Notes: a model not told the origin generated them from the letters alone. Shown: positions 34,548-44,129, counted from the stretch's first letter. The stretch: 64,000 nucleotides of DNA from Stenotrophomonas maltophilia (GCF_025642255.1 NZ_CP106759.1:3065501-3129500); one strand, 5' to 3'. Numbers and translations are program-made.

Positions 34548-35273
34548 GGGATGGCTCCTCGTCAGTGATAGGGAGTTGAAACGCCCAGGTGGATCAAACC
34601 CGCGGATGCTGCGTGCGGGGACCGCCGGCGCGTCAGGCGCGCCGTTACGGATGCGGCAATGCCTGCCTCGATCGGCGGAGCAGGCATCGGAACGGGAGTT
34701 GCCTTGCATTTCTCCGGGGGAAGCGGGGCCATGTCCACCGTCTTGGGGATCGCGGTGGCTTTCGAGGGGCTGCTTCGCATCGGACGATTGATTCTGCGCA
34801 CTCGGTTGGGCAGGCAAGGTCTGCTGAGGCGAAACCTAATCACGCTTTTTTTTACTGTCAACAACCCCCGCGAAAAATTTTCACATTGGCGCCGTCCCGG
34901 ACACCGTCTCCAGCGTCCTCGTTTCGCTTCCGCAGACACCGCTGGCGTGCGCAACACGACCGCCACGCGCGCCACTGCGTGCGCGCGCGCTCAAGAAAAA
35001 ACACTTGAAATAAGCACTCTGCGTAGATGCGTGCCATTCCTGCGCCACCTCGCGCACGCACCCGGGCTACGTATCGCAGCGGCCTGCCGCGCCACCACAA
35101 CGGGGCCGCAACGAGGCAGGAAAAGTTTTCACATTCGAACGCGCCGGCGCGGGGTGGAAACGCGGATTTGCGCAAAACTGCGCGCGTCCGAAGACACCCT
35201 TCCGAAGCGTCTGATGCCGCGTCGTGGGTGTGCAGCGAACCGGGCGTCATGAGTCCGGCGCGGTCGCCGGAAC
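34548..35273. other. Long noncoding region upstream of the H1-like gene
   Basis: About 725 bp without a convincing gene on either strand. It holds a predicted minus-strand promoter (34833-34861) and two copies of GAAAARTTTTCACATTSG (34872-34889 and 35120-35137). A short inverted repeat TCAAG-N8-CTTGA lies near 34991-35008. A (GC)n run sits near 34980. The transcript leader before the H1-like start codon would be about 280 bases. Confidence 0.5.
34833..34889 (-). promoter_or_regulatory. Predicted promoter and upstream box of the H1-like gene
   Basis: On the minus strand: perfect TTGACA (complement of 34856-34861), 17 bp, TAGGTT (complement of 34833-34838). Ten bases upstream of the -35 lies the AT-rich box complementary to GAAAAATTTTCACATTGG (34872-34889), positioned like an UP element or activator site. 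Confidence 0.5.
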
Positions 35274-35303
35274 GAAAACGGCCACCCGAAGGTGGCCGTT
35301 TTC
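35274..35303 (-). terminator. Intrinsic terminator of gcvH
   Basis: GAAAACGGCCACC and GGTGGCCGTTTTC form a perfect 13-bp stem with a CGAA loop, 18 bp after the gcvH stop. It has A/T-rich ends on both sides and could work in both directions. Confidence 0.85.
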
Positions 35304-35321
35304 AAACCAGGAAACAACGAC

Positions 35322-35717
35322 TCAGTGGTCGTCGTTCTCCAGGACTTCGGCGTAAGCGTCCGGGTCCAGCAGCTCGTTGATCTCTTCGGCGTTGGACAGT
35401 TCGACCACGAACATCCAGCCCTCGCCGTAGGCATCTTCGTTGATGGTTTCCGGCTTGTCGGACAGCGCCGAGTTGACCTCGACGACCTTGCCGCTGATCG
35501 GGCTGTAGACGTCCGAGGCCGCCTTCACCGACTCGACGACAGCGATCTGCTCGCCGGCCTTGGCGTCGGCGCCGACCTCCGGCAGTTCGACGTAGACCAG
35601 GTCACCCAGCAGGCCCTGGGCGTGGTCGGAAATACCGACGGTAACGCGGCCATTGCCTTCGACACGGGCCCACTCGTGGGACTTGAGGAACTTGAGGTCG
35701 CCGGGGATCTCGCTCAT
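35322..35717 (-). CDS. gcvH: Glycine cleavage system H protein
   Basis: 131 aa lipoyl carrier shuttling the aminomethyl group between the P, T and L proteins. The lipoyl lysine is K65 in [50 protein letters not shown] is the standard N-terminal region. Full length. It follows gcvT by 93 bp on the same strand and ends with a strong terminator, so gcvT-gcvH are probably one transcript. gcvP is not in the window. Confidence 0.97.
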   Translation of the reverse strand: MSEIPGDLKFLKSHEWARVEGNGRVTVGISDHAQGLLGDLVYVELPEVGADAKAGEQIAVVESVKAASDVYSPISGKVVEVNSALSDKPETINEDAYGEGWMFVVELSNAEEINELLDPDAYAEVLENDDH

Positions 35718-35810
35718 GGGACTGCTCCAGGATTTGCAGGGGGTGGAAAAAACGGGGCTAGTGTAACCAACCGGCCGCCACTGCTGTCAGTGACGTCCGG
35801 CACGTTCGGA

Positions 35811-36923
35811 TCAGGCGTCGGCGAGCACGCCGGGCTGGGCCTGGCCTTCGCGCACGAAGGGGAACTTGACCACGCGCACCGGCACCTGCCGGCCACGGAT
35901 ATCGACCGTGACCTGGCCGAGGTCACCTGCCGGCACGCGGGCAAAGGCGATGCCCTTGGCCAGCGTCGGCGAGAAGGTGCCGGACAGGATTTCGCCCTGG
36001 CCGCCGGCCGTGGTGACCACCTGGCCGTGGCGCAGGACACCCTTCTCGTCCATCACCAGGCCGATCATCTGCCGCGCATTGCCGGCGGCCTTCTGCGCTT
36101 CCAACACGTCGCGACCGATGAAGTCACGGCCTTCGTCCAGCGACACCGTCCAGGCCAGTGCGGCTTCGTACGGGCTGATGGCTTCGTCCATGTCCTGGCC
36201 GTACAGATTCATGCCGGCCTCCAGGCGCAGGGTGTCGCGGGCACCGAGGCCCGCCGGCTTCACGCCTGCAGACAGCAGGCGGTTCCAGAACCCGACCACG
36301 GCCTCCTGCGGCAGCAGGATCTCGAAACCGTCCTCACCGGTGTAACCGGTACGGGCAACGAACAGTTCGACGCCCTCATCGGACCGCACCTGCAGCGCGG
36401 CGAAGCGGCCGAGCTTGCCCAGCGCCTCGCGGTCGGCGGCGCCGACCAGGCCGATGACGAGCTCGCGCGCCTGCGGCCCCTGCACGGCGAGGATGGCCAG
36501 GTCAGGGCGCTGTTCAACGGACACGTTGAACGGAGCGGCCTGCGCACGCAGCCAGGCCAGATCCTTCTCGCGGGTGGAGGCGTTGACCACCATGCGGAAG
36601 AAGTCCTCGCCCAGGTAATAGACGATGAGGTCATCGATGACGCCGCCTTCGGCATTGAGCATGCACGAGTACAGCGCCTTGCCCGGCACCTTCAGCTTGT
36701 CGATGGAATTGGCCAGCAGGCGGCGCAGGAACGGCTTGACCTGCTCGCCGCGCAGGTCCACCACGGTCATGTGGCTGACATCGAACACGCCGGCCTCGCG
36801 ACGCACCAGATGGTGCTCGTCCAGCTGCGAGCCGTAGTGGATGGGCATGTCCCAACCCCCGAAATCGACCATCTTGGCGCCGAGGGCGCGGTGGGTATCG
36901 TTGAGCAGCGTCTTCTGGGTCAT
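35811..36923 (-). CDS. gcvT: Glycine cleavage system T protein (aminomethyltransferase)
   Basis: 370 aa folate-dependent enzyme releasing ammonia and passing the one-carbon unit to tetrahydrofolate. Landmarks: [29 protein letters not shown] at the N-terminus, [44 protein letters not shown] and [25 protein letters not shown] at 36923 starts the conserved domain. GATAAT (complement of 36958-36963) is a likely -10 with a short leader; there is no room for a glycine riboswitch. Confidence 0.96.
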   Translation of the reverse strand: MTQKTLLNDTHRALGAKMVDFGGWDMPIHYGSQLDEHHLVRREAGVFDVSHMTVVDLRGEQVKPFLRRLLANSIDKLKVPGKALYSCMLNAEGGVIDDLIVYYLGEDFFRMVVNASTREKDLAWLRAQAAPFNVSVEQRPDLAILAVQGPQARELVIGLVGAADREALGKLGRFAALQVRSDEGVELFVARTGYTGEDGFEILLPQEAVVGFWNRLLSAGVKPAGLGARDTLRLEAGMNLYGQDMDEAISPYEAALAWTVSLDEGRDFIGRDVLEAQKAAGNARQMIGLVMDEKGVLRHGQVVTTAGGQGEILSGTFSPTLAKGIAFARVPAGDLGQVTVDIRGRQVPVRVVKFPFVREGQAQPGVLADA

Positions 36924-37025
36924 GACCGTTCCGGCAGCAGAGGAAACAAGAACCCCCATTATCCCAGATCGATCGCCCACGGGCGTGCCGCACCGCAGCG
37001 GTTCGCGCACGTACCGCCCGCAGGC

Positions 37026-37460
37026 TCAGCTGGCCGCTTCAACCACCAGCGTGCTGCCCTGCACCGCGACCACCCGCACCCGTGCCCCGGCCGGCAGTTC
37101 CGGACCGCTGACCTGCCAGTACGCATCGTCGATGCTGACCCGACCCTGCCCGTCCGTGATGCCCTGCTGCAATGGCACCACCCGACCGATCAGCTGCTCG
37201 GCGCGGCGGTTCAGCAACGGCTTGTCGCTGGCGCGTGCCCGCGACCTGCCCCAGCGCCGGTAGCACTGGATCGAAAGCACGCTCAGCACGACGAAGGCGA
37301 CCACCTGCCACAGCAGCGGGATGCCGGCAAAGATCGCCACCAGCACGAACACCGCTGCAGCGCCGATGCCGATCCACAGCATGAACGCGCCGGGCAGCAG
37401 AGCCTCCGCAGCGAACAGGAGCAGGGCCAGCGCCCCCCAGGCGACGACGTCCCAGCGCAT
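37026..37460 (-). CDS. NfeD-like membrane protein
   Basis: 144 aa. Two to three transmembrane helices at residues 5-70 and a C-terminal OB-fold domain (LIGRVVPLQQGITDGQGRVSIDDAYWQVSGPELPAGARVRVVAVQGSTLVVEAA). This is the short NfeD form without the ClpP-like protease domain. Such proteins pair with SPFH/stomatin proteins in membrane-domain organisation. Its start lies 1 bp beyond the stop of the SPFH gene, a conserved pairing. Confidence 0.9.
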   Translation of the reverse strand: MRWDVVAWGALALLLFAAEALLPGAFMLWIGIGAAAVFVLVAIFAGIPLLWQVVAFVVLSVLSIQCYRRWGRSRARASDKPLLNRRAEQLIGRVVPLQQGITDGQGRVSIDDAYWQVSGPELPAGARVRVVAVQGSTLVVEAAS

Positions 37461-37461
37461 G

Positions 37462-38421
37462 TCAGCCTCCGATCGGCGGCGGTCGCTTGCCGGCCGCCTT
37501 GTTGTCCTGGCTGGCCAGTGCCTGCTTGGCCAGCTCGGCCACGCCGGCGATGGAGCCGATCACCCCACTGGCCTCCATCGGCATCAGCACCAGCTTCTGG
37601 TTCGGCGAGCTGGCCAGTTCCTTGAACGCTTCCACGTACTTCTGGGCGACGAAGTAGTTGATCGCCTGCACATCGCCCTCGGCGATCGCCGCCGACACCA
37701 CCTTGGTCGCCATCGCTTCGGCTTCCGCCAGGCGCTCGCGTGCCTCCGCATCGCGGAACGCTGCCTCGCGCCGCCCTTCCGCCTCCAGCACCGTGGCCTG
37801 CTTCTCGCCATCGGCGCGCAGGATCTCCGACTGCCGCGAGCCTTCCGCCTCCAGGATCTGCGCACGCTTCTCGCGCTCGGCCTTCATCTGCCGCGCCATC
37901 GCGTCGAGCAGATCGCGGGGCGGCTGGATGTCGCGGATCTCGATGCGGTTCACCTTCACGCCCCACGGGTTGGTGGCATGGTCGACCACGCTGAGCAGCT
38001 GGGCATTGATCACCTCGCGCTGGCTCAGCGATTCGTCCAGGTCCATCGAGCCGATCACGGTACGGATGTTGGTCTGGACCAGAGCGATCATGGCCACTTC
38101 CAGGTTGGCCACCTCATAGGCGGCCTTGGCGGCGTCCAGCACCTGGAAGAACACCACCCCGTCGACGCGCACGGCGGCGTTGTCCTTGGTGATCACTTCC
38201 TGGCTGGGTACATCCAGCACCTGCTCCATCATGTTCACCTTGCGCCCCACGCCGTACACGATGGGGATCAGGAAGTGCAGGCCGGGGGTCATGGTGTGGG
38301 TGTAGCGGCCGAACCGCTCGACAGTCCATTCATATCCCTGCGGCACCATGCGCACGGCCTTGAACAGGATGACCACGGCCACGAAGGCCAGTACCACGGT
38401 AAAGAACATGGTCGGGAACAT
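37462..38421 (-). CDS. SPFH/Band 7 (stomatin-like) membrane protein, QmcA type
   Basis: 319 aa. One N-terminal transmembrane helix (MFFTVVLAFVAVVILFKAV), the SPFH domain (about 30-190: VPQGYEWTVERFGRYTHTMTPGLHFLIP; KDNAAVRVDGVVFFQV), then a long charged coiled coil rich in Ala/Glu/Arg (REKRAQILEAEGSRQSEILRADGEKQ) and a short C-terminal segment. It oligomerises into membrane rings. The next gene is NfeD-like, 1 bp away, the usual partner. ATG at 38421 precedes the helix directly. Confidence 0.92.
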   Translation of the reverse strand: MFPTMFFTVVLAFVAVVILFKAVRMVPQGYEWTVERFGRYTHTMTPGLHFLIPIVYGVGRKVNMMEQVLDVPSQEVITKDNAAVRVDGVVFFQVLDAAKAAYEVANLEVAMIALVQTNIRTVIGSMDLDESLSQREVINAQLLSVVDHATNPWGVKVNRIEIRDIQPPRDLLDAMARQMKAEREKRAQILEAEGSRQSEILRADGEKQATVLEAEGRREAAFRDAEARERLAEAEAMATKVVSAAIAEGDVQAINYFVAQKYVEAFKELASSPNQKLVLMPMEASGVIGSIAGVAELAKQALASQDNKAAGKRPPPIGG

Positions 38422-38487
38422 CAGGCTTTCCTTATCGGTAGACGTCCAACCCCGAGCATAGCGTGTGAATGCGGCGTGCACACGTTC

Positions 38488-38790
38488 TCACCACCGCACC
38501 CGCCCGCGCAGGATGTCGATGAACATCACCCAGTCCCCCAGGAACGAGTACAGCGGATGGCGGAACGTGGCCGGGCGGTTCTTCTCGAAGAAGAAGTGCC
38601 CCACCCAAGCGAACCCGTACCCACAGACCAATGCCGTCAACAGCAGCAGCGGCTGGCCGCGCAGGATCGCCGCAGCGACCAGCAGCAGTACGCCGCAGCT
38701 GCCGATGAAGTGCAGGCGCCGCGACACCGGATGGCGGTGCTCGCTGAGATAGAACGGATAGAAGTCACGGAAGCTGGAGAAACGGGACAT
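38488..38790 (-). CDS. Mpo1-like (DUF962) small membrane protein
   Basis: 100 aa. Matches the DUF962/Mpo1 pattern: FRDFYPFYLSEHRHPVSRRLHFIGS with conserved histidines, two hydrophobic helices (residues 30-62), then WVGHFFFEKNRPATFRHPLYSFLGDWVMF. Yeast Mpo1 is a dioxygenase acting on 2-hydroxy fatty acids, and the conserved His residues could hold iron. The role in bacteria is not established. The start is at 38790; longer frames upstream overlap ynfA and are spurious. Confidence 0.85.
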   Translation of the reverse strand: MSRFSSFRDFYPFYLSEHRHPVSRRLHFIGSCGVLLLVAAAILRGQPLLLLTALVCGYGFAWVGHFFFEKNRPATFRHPLYSFLGDWVMFIDILRGRVRW

Positions 38791-38858
38791 GTGCGCACTC
38801 CCAACGCCACGATCCGCCCCATCATGCCCCTTTCCGGCGGGCCTGGCACTGCCGGCGG

Positions 38859-39185
38859 TCAGCCCGGCTGGCGCGGCCCGAACATGATCACCGCCATGCC
38901 CGCCAGGCACAGTGCAGCACCCAGCAGATCCCAGCGGCTGGGCCGGACGCCATCGACCAGCCACAGCCAGAACAGCGCGGTGCCGATGTACACGCCACCG
39001 TAAGCGGCATAGACGCGGCCACTGGCGGTCGGATGCAGGGTCAGCAGCCAGGCGAACAGGGCCAGACTGGCCGCCGCCGGCAGCAGCAGCCAGACGCTGC
39101 CTCCTTTGCGCAGCCACAGCCACGGCAGGTAGCAGCCGACGATCTCGGCCAGCGCGGTCAGCAGGAACAGGCCGAGTGTCTTCAT
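38859..39185 (-). CDS. YnfA family membrane protein
   Basis: 108 aa, four transmembrane helices, UPF0060/YnfA family ([65 protein letters not shown]). Similar in size and topology to small multidrug-resistance transporters, and some members are reported to export drugs. Starts inside the mazG stop codon with a 4-bp overlap (ATGA). Confidence 0.9.
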   Translation of the reverse strand: MKTLGLFLLTALAEIVGCYLPWLWLRKGGSVWLLLPAAASLALFAWLLTLHPTASGRVYAAYGGVYIGTALFWLWLVDGVRPSRWDLLGAALCLAGMAVIMFGPRQPG

Positions 39186-40021
39186 TCCTTCTCGGCGGCC
39201 TTGGCGTGCTGCCAGAGCGCTTCCTGCGCGTCCAGGTCCAGCGAGGCGAGGGATGTGCCCTGTGCCTCGGCCTGTGCCTCCATGGCCCGGAAGCGACGCT
39301 CGAACTTGTGGTTGGCACCGCGCAGCGCGGCGCCCAGGTCGATGTCGGCGTGGCGGGCCAGGTTGGCGCAGACGAACAACAGGTCGCCCAGTTCCTCCTG
39401 CAGCCGCGCCTTGTTGCCGGCGATGTCGCCGCGCTCGAACTCCTCGCGCAGTTCCTGCAGTTCCTCGGCGGCCTTGTCCAGGACCGGCAGCGGGCCCGGC
39501 CAGTCGAAGCCCACCTTGGCCGCGCGCGACTGCAGCTTCACCGCGCGTTGCCACTCCGGCAGGCCCCGCGAGATTCCAGCCAGGGCGGAATGGTCCTGTT
39601 CGCCCTTGGCTGCCCGCTCCGCGCGCTTGATCGCATCCCAGTTGCGCATGACCCCATCGGCATCATCGACGCTGACATCGGCGAAGACATGCGGATGGCG
39701 GCGCTGCATCTTGTCGCTGATCGCGCGGGCAACCTCTGCGAAAGCGAACGCCCCCTGCTCTTCGGCCATGCGAGCATGGAATACCACCTGCAGCAGCAGG
39801 TCGCCGAGCTCGTCGCAGAGATCATCGAGGTCACCGCGATCGATCGCGTCGGCGACTTCGTAGGCTTCCTCGATGGTGTATGGGGCAATGGTCGCAAAGT
39901 CCTGCTCCAGGTCCCACGGGCAGCCGCCCTGCGGATCACGCAGGCGGGCCATGATCGCCAGCAGGCGTTCCAGTTCGGTGCTGGCGGCACTGCCGGCGGT
40001 GGGGGTGTCATGCGCGCTCAT
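39182..40021 (-). CDS. mazG: Nucleoside triphosphate pyrophosphohydrolase
   Basis: 279 aa, two tandem MazG domains as in E. coli MazG. N-terminal: [64 protein letters not shown], with the EExxE and ExxD metal motifs. C-terminal: [38 protein letters not shown]. It hydrolyses dNTPs and NTPs to monophosphates and can affect ppGpp-linked stress responses. Located in the nudE-cysQ-mazG-ynfA run, a set of nucleotide house-cleaning enzymes. Confidence 0.95.
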   Translation of the reverse strand: MSAHDTPTAGSAASTELERLLAIMARLRDPQGGCPWDLEQDFATIAPYTIEEAYEVADAIDRGDLDDLCDELGDLLLQVVFHARMAEEQGAFAFAEVARAISDKMQRRHPHVFADVSVDDADGVMRNWDAIKRAERAAKGEQDHSALAGISRGLPEWQRAVKLQSRAAKVGFDWPGPLPVLDKAAEELQELREEFERGDIAGNKARLQEELGDLLFVCANLARHADIDLGAALRGANHKFERRFRAMEAQAEAQGTSLASLDLDAQEALWQHAKAAEKE

Positions 40022-40033
40022 GCGGCCTCCAGG

Positions 40034-40837
40034 TCAGTCGGACAACCAGTCGCGCCACGGCAGGCTGGTATCGCCAAGGGCGATGAAATCGCCGTTCAAC
40101 AGCGTCTCGCGGCGGTTGTAGCGGAAGGGCTTGCCGGTCGCCGCCGAGAGGACCGCGCCGCCCGCCGCGTGCAGCACGCACTGGCCGGCGGCGGTATCCC
40201 ATTCGGAGGTCGGGCCGAGCCGCGGGTACACATCCAGGCCCGCCTCGGCAATGCGGCAGAACTTCAGCGACGAGCCCTGGGCGATGGTCTCGATGCGGCC
40301 CATGCGCGCCAGCAGCGCTTCGGTTTCCGGCGAGCGGTGGGAGCGGCTTGCCGCCACCCGCAGCGGAGCGGTCGCCGGGCTGCGCGTGCGCAGCACGGTG
40401 TCGTGCAGTCCCTGCCGGCGGTACGCCAGTTCGCCGCGCATGGCGTGCCACAGAATGCCGGTGACCGGCGCCAGCACGACGCCAAACGCCGGGGCACCCT
40501 GGTAGATCAGGGCGATGTTGACGCTGAATTCGCCGTTGCGCTTGACGAACTCGCGGGTACCGTCAAGCGGATCGACCAGCCAGTAGGCGCCCCAATGGCG
40601 GCGCAGTTCCCAGGGCACCTGGGCCGACTCTTCAGACAGGATGGGCAGATCCGGGGTCAGTTGCCGCAGACCCTGCTCAATGACCTGGTTGGCGGCCAGG
40701 TCAGCGGCGGTCACCGGACTGTTGTCGTCCTTGATCCGCACGTCGAATCCTTCGGCGTAGACCTGCATGATGGCCTGGCCGGCTTCCTGCGCGATGGCGA
40801 TCGCGGTCTCGCGCAGATCCGTGGTCAGCTTGATCAT
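40034..40837 (-). CDS. cysQ: 3'(2'),5'-bisphosphate nucleotidase
   Basis: 267 aa inositol-monophosphatase-fold enzyme removing the 3'-phosphate from PAP/PAPS made in sulfate assimilation. Metal motifs: SEESAQ, DPLDGTREFVKRNGEF (DPxDGT) and WDTAAGQCVLHAAGG (WDxAAG). Starts inside the nudE stop (4-bp overlap). A 12-bp gap separates it from mazG. Confidence 0.95.
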   Translation of the reverse strand: MIKLTTDLRETAIAIAQEAGQAIMQVYAEGFDVRIKDDNSPVTAADLAANQVIEQGLRQLTPDLPILSEESAQVPWELRRHWGAYWLVDPLDGTREFVKRNGEFSVNIALIYQGAPAFGVVLAPVTGILWHAMRGELAYRRQGLHDTVLRTRSPATAPLRVAASRSHRSPETEALLARMGRIETIAQGSSLKFCRIAEAGLDVYPRLGPTSEWDTAAGQCVLHAAGGAVLSAATGKPFRYNRRETLLNGDFIALGDTSLPWRDWLSD

Positions 40838-41397
40838 CGGGCTCCCTGCAGCCACTGGCGGGCGATGAACAACGCCGCCAGCGAGCGGCCCTCGGAAAAG
40901 TCCTCGCGCAGCATCAACCGGTCCAGCTCGGACAGCTTCCAGGGCACCACCTCCAGCTCCTCGGGCTCGTCACCGATCAGCTTTTCCGGATACAGGTCGC
41001 GCGCCACCACCAGCCACGACTGGTGGCTCATGTACGTCGGCGCCAGCGTCATGGCGCGCAGCACATCGACCCGATGCGCGCCATAGCCGGCCTCTTCCTT
41101 CAGTTCGCGATCGGCGGCCTGCTCGGGGGTCTCGCCGGCATCGATCCGGCCCTTGACCAGGCCAAGCTCGTACCGATGTACCCCGGCCGCGTATTCACGC
41201 ACCAGCAGCACCGTCTCGTCGTCGAGCATGGGCACCACCACCACCGCACCGTGGCCACGACTGACCAGGCGCTCGAAGCGGCGGCGTTCACCATTGGAGA
41301 ATTCCAGATCCAGATGCTGGCGCTGGAAGGGACCGTTCTCTTCATCGGTGATCCGATGGATGATCGGCAGGCGACGGCTGGCACGGTCATCGTTCAT
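40834..41397 (-). CDS. nudE: ADP compounds hydrolase, Nudix family
   Basis: 187 aa. A full Nudix box runs from GRIDAGETPEQAADRELKEE to the following AGYG (Gx5Ex7REUxEExGU), preceded by LVREYAAGVHRYELGLVK. Similar to E. coli NudE, which cleaves ADP-ribose, Ap3A and NADH. ATG at 41397 was chosen because the upstream Arg/Pro-rich extension crosses the divergent bioA promoter. First gene of the nudE-cysQ-mazG-ynfA operon. Confidence 0.92.
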   Translation of the reverse strand: MNDDRASRRLPIIHRITDEENGPFQRQHLDLEFSNGERRRFERLVSRGHGAVVVVPMLDDETVLLVREYAAGVHRYELGLVKGRIDAGETPEQAADRELKEEAGYGAHRVDVLRAMTLAPTYMSHQSWLVVARDLYPEKLIGDEPEELEVVPWKLSELDRLMLREDFSEGRSLAALFIARQWLQGAR

Positions 41398-41474
41398 GCG
41401 GAATCTCCGCGGCGGCCGACGCGGGCGCCGGGGCCGATAGAATGTGCAGGCAGCAACATGTTCATGAGCCCGAA

Positions 41475-42866
41475 ATGCTAGCAGACCCAACCCCCTCCCC
41501 GCTGGCCCTGCACTGGCGGCAACGCGACCTGCAGGTGCTGTGGCATCCGTGCACACAGATGCGCGAGCATCCCGACACCCTGCCGCTGGTGCCGATCGCG
41601 CGCGGCGAGGGTGCGTGGCTGATCGACCATGACGGCAACCGCTATCTGGATGCCGTCAGCAGCTGGTGGACGAATCTGTTCGGCCACGCCGAGCCCCGCA
41701 TCGGCGCCGCCATCGCGGCCCAGGCCGGCCAGCTGGAACAGGTGATGCTGGCCGGCTTCAGCCATGAGCCGGCGATCACCCTGGCCGAACGCCTGCTGGC
41801 ACTGGCCCCGCGGCAGGCCGGGCGCGATCCGCTGGCCAAGGTGTTCTACGCCGACAACGGCTCGGCCGGGGTGGAAGTGGCACTGAAAATGGCCTTCCAT
41901 TACTTCCATAACCGCGGCGAGACCCGGCGTACGCGTTTCATCGCGCTGGAAAACGGCTACCACGGTGAAACGCTCGGTGCGCTGGCGCTGGGCGACATCC
42001 CACTGTACCGGCGGGTGTACGCGCCGTTGCTGGCCGAAGGGCTGTTCGCACCCTCGCCCGACGCCTACCTGGCCGAGCCAGGGCAGAGCGCCGCCGAGCG
42101 TGCGCGCCAGGCCGCCGATGGCCTGGCGACGCTGTTCGACCAGCACCCCGGTGAAGTATGCGCGGTGATCCTGGAACCCCGCCTGCAGTGCGCCGGTGGC
42201 ATGCGCATGCATGATCCGGTGTACCTGCAGCGCGTGCGTGAGCTGTGCGACGCGCACGGTGCGTTCATGATCGCCGACGAGATCGCCACCGGCTTCGGTC
42301 GCACCGGTACGATGTTCGCCTGCGAACAGGCCGGGGTGATGCCGGACCTGATGTGCCTGTCCAAGGGCCTGACCGGCGGGTTCCTGCCGCTGGCCGCGGT
42401 CCTGGCCACGCAGGCCCTGTACGACGCCTTTCTCGACGACTCCCGCGAGCGTGCGTTCCTGCACTCGCACAGCTATACCGGCAATCCGCTGGCGTGCGCT
42501 GCGGCGCTGGCGACGCTGGACATCTTCGGCAGCGACGATGTGATCGCGCGCAACCGCGGCACCGCATCGGTGATGGGCACCCTCGCGGCACCGTTTGCCG
42601 ACCACCCGCATGTGGCCGATGTGCGCCAGGCCGGCATGGTGGTGGCATTCGAACTGTCGCGCGGCGGCGACAGGCGCACGCCCTTCGACCCCGGACTGCG
42701 GCTCGGCCTGCACGCGTACAAGGCAGCACTGAAGCGCGGCGTGGTCCTTCGCCCGCTGGGCGATGTGCTGTACTGGATGCCACCGTACTGCGTGGACGAC
42801 GAACAACTGGATCTGCTGGCGCATACCACGCTGGCCGCCATCGACGAGGCGATTGCATGCGCGTGA
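41475..42866 (+). CDS. bioA: Adenosylmethionine-8-amino-7-oxononanoate aminotransferase
   Basis: 463 aa class III PLP aminotransferase of biotin synthesis, making 7,8-diaminopelargonate. Motifs: LWHPCTQMREHPDTLPL at the N-terminus (the BioA W-x-P-T/C-Q signature), YLDAVSSWWTNLFGH, FYADNGSAGVEVALKM, DEIATGFGRTG and PLP lysine K297 in LSKGLTGGFLP. ATG at 41475. It is separated by 77 bp from divergent nudE and overlaps rsmE by 10 bp. Confidence 0.95.
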   Translation: MLADPTPSPLALHWRQRDLQVLWHPCTQMREHPDTLPLVPIARGEGAWLIDHDGNRYLDAVSSWWTNLFGHAEPRIGAAIAAQAGQLEQVMLAGFSHEPAITLAERLLALAPRQAGRDPLAKVFYADNGSAGVEVALKMAFHYFHNRGETRRTRFIALENGYHGETLGALALGDIPLYRRVYAPLLAEGLFAPSPDAYLAEPGQSAAERARQAADGLATLFDQHPGEVCAVILEPRLQCAGGMRMHDPVYLQRVRELCDAHGAFMIADEIATGFGRTGTMFACEQAGVMPDLMCLSKGLTGGFLPLAAVLATQALYDAFLDDSRERAFLHSHSYTGNPLACAAALATLDIFGSDDVIARNRGTASVMGTLAAPFADHPHVADVRQAGMVVAFELSRGGDRRTPFDPGLRLGLHAYKAALKRGVVLRPLGDVLYWMPPYCVDDEQLDLLAHTTLAAIDEAIACA

Positions 42867-43594
42867 CCCGCTGTCCCATCGACCTGCCGCTGCACAGCGG
42901 CCAGACCGTGACCCTGCCCGAGGAGACCGCCAACCACCTGGTGCGGGTGATGCGCCTGCGCGAAGGCGATGGCTGCGTCCTGTTCAACGGCGATGGCCAT
43001 GACTACGCTGCGACGCTGACCGTGGTCGGCAAGCGCGAAGTGCAGGCACGCATCGACAGCGTGCAGGCCATCGACATCGAATCGCCGCTGGCCATCACCC
43101 TGATGCAGGGCATCGCGCGCGGCGAAAAGATGGACCTGATCCTGCAGAAGGCCACCGAACTCGGCGTCAGCAGCATCCTGCCGGTGAACGCGGAACGCAC
43201 CGAGGTGAAGCTGGACGCGGCCCGCGCGGAAAAGCGCGTGGCGCACTGGAACAACGTCGTGCAGTCGGCCTGTGGCCAGTCCGGGCGCGCGCGCATTCCA
43301 CGGGTGGGTGCCCCGCTGTCGCTGGCGCAGGCGACCGCTGCACTGCCCGCCGATACGCTGCGGTTGACCCTGGACCCGATGGGTTCGCACCGGCTGTCGA
43401 CATTGGCAGCGGCGCCCGCGGGCGGCATCGTGATCGCGATCGGTCCGGAGGGCGGCTGGTCGCCACGCGACCGCGAGCAGCTGGCCGCCGCCGGCTTCCA
43501 GGGCCTGCAGCTGGGCCCGCGCATCCTGCGCACGGAAACCGCCGGGCTGGCCGCGATCGCCGCGTTGCAGGCGCGGCTGGGTGATCTCGGTTAG
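42857..43594 (+). CDS. rsmE: 16S rRNA (uracil-1498-N3)-methyltransferase
   Basis: 245 aa SPOUT-fold methyltransferase. N-terminal PUA-like part (NHLVRVMRLREGDGCVLFNGDG) and the knotted SAM-binding C-terminus: MQGIARGEKMDLILQKATELGV, ERTEVKL, AIGPEGGWSPRDREQLAAAGF and LGPRILRTETAGLAAI. Full length. The start is within the last codons of bioA, so it is translationally coupled to it, a common Xanthomonad arrangement. Confidence 0.96.
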   Translation: MRVTRCPIDLPLHSGQTVTLPEETANHLVRVMRLREGDGCVLFNGDGHDYAATLTVVGKREVQARIDSVQAIDIESPLAITLMQGIARGEKMDLILQKATELGVSSILPVNAERTEVKLDAARAEKRVAHWNNVVQSACGQSGRARIPRVGAPLSLAQATAALPADTLRLTLDPMGSHRLSTLAAAPAGGIVIAIGPEGGWSPRDREQLAAAGFQGLQLGPRILRTETAGLAAIAALQARLGDLG

Positions 43595-43625
43595 GTCCAC
43601 CGACAACCTGCACGCCAACGGCAGC

Positions 43626-43674
43626 GCCGGGCCATGCCCGGCGGCCTGTGTCCGGGGGGCGGCCTCAGGCCGCC
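43626..43674. repeat. Two palindromes between convergent rsmE and the CheW-like gene
   Basis: GCCGGGCCATGCCCGGC (43626-43642) is identical to the one at 5651. GGCGGCCTCAGGCCGCC (43658-43674) runs over the stop codon of the CheW-like gene. The first is an interspersed element; both may end transcripts of the facing genes. Confidence 0.65.
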
Positions 43675-44129
43675 AGTGAAGCCAGCGCGCTTTCCAGTGC
43701 GTCCAGATTCGGCAGCAGCGCGCTCTGCTCACCCAGCAGTACGCGCATGTGCACGATCTGCGGCAGGGTCTCCTCCGACGCATCGGCCAGCAGGCCATCG
43801 CGCGGCACCGAGATCAACTGCGGGAAGTTCTGGGTCAGCAACGCGTAATACGGCCGCTGCTGATCGCCGCTGAGCGCCTTCAGTACCACCACCTTGTTGT
43901 GGACACCGGCTGCCTCGTCCCCCAGCCCCGAAAGCCGTGCGAATGACACCAGCGGCACCTGCCAGCCATGCCAGGCGATCTCGCCGACCAGCCAGCGGGG
44001 GGCGTCGGCCACCGGCTGCACCGGCACCCGCGACATCATTTCGGCCACCGTGGCATTGGGCAGCAGCACGCGTTCGTTGCCGGCCTGGATCAGGACACCA
44101 CGGATTTCATCGTTGCTGGCGTAACTCAT
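43665..44129 (-). CDS. CheW-like adaptor of the Pil-Chp system (ChpC-like)
   Basis: 154 aa with a single CheW-like domain (GVLIQAGNERVLLPNATVAEMMSRVPVQPVADAPRWLVGEIAWHGWQVPLVSFARLSG; LLTQNFPQLISVPRDGLLADAS). It would bridge a receptor and the ChpA kinase. Last gene of the pil-chp run; its start overlaps the preceding stop by 4 bp. It matches the place and size of ChpC in Pseudomonas, but the identity as ChpC is by context. Confidence 0.85.
   Translation of the reverse strand: MSYASNDEIRGVLIQAGNERVLLPNATVAEMMSRVPVQPVADAPRWLVGEIAWHGWQVPLVSFARLSGLGDEAAGVHNKVVVLKALSGDQQRPYYALLTQNFPQLISVPRDGLLADASEETLPQIVHMRVLLGEQSALLPNLDALESALASLAA

Noticed and set aside
36924-37025. Glycine riboswitch upstream of gcvT
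   Set aside because: Only about 100 bp are available and the tandem-aptamer consensus is not seen; the -10 lies too close to the start codon.
35292-37625. 777-codon plus-strand frame across gcvH, gcvT and nfeD
   Set aside because: Antisense to three recognised genes.
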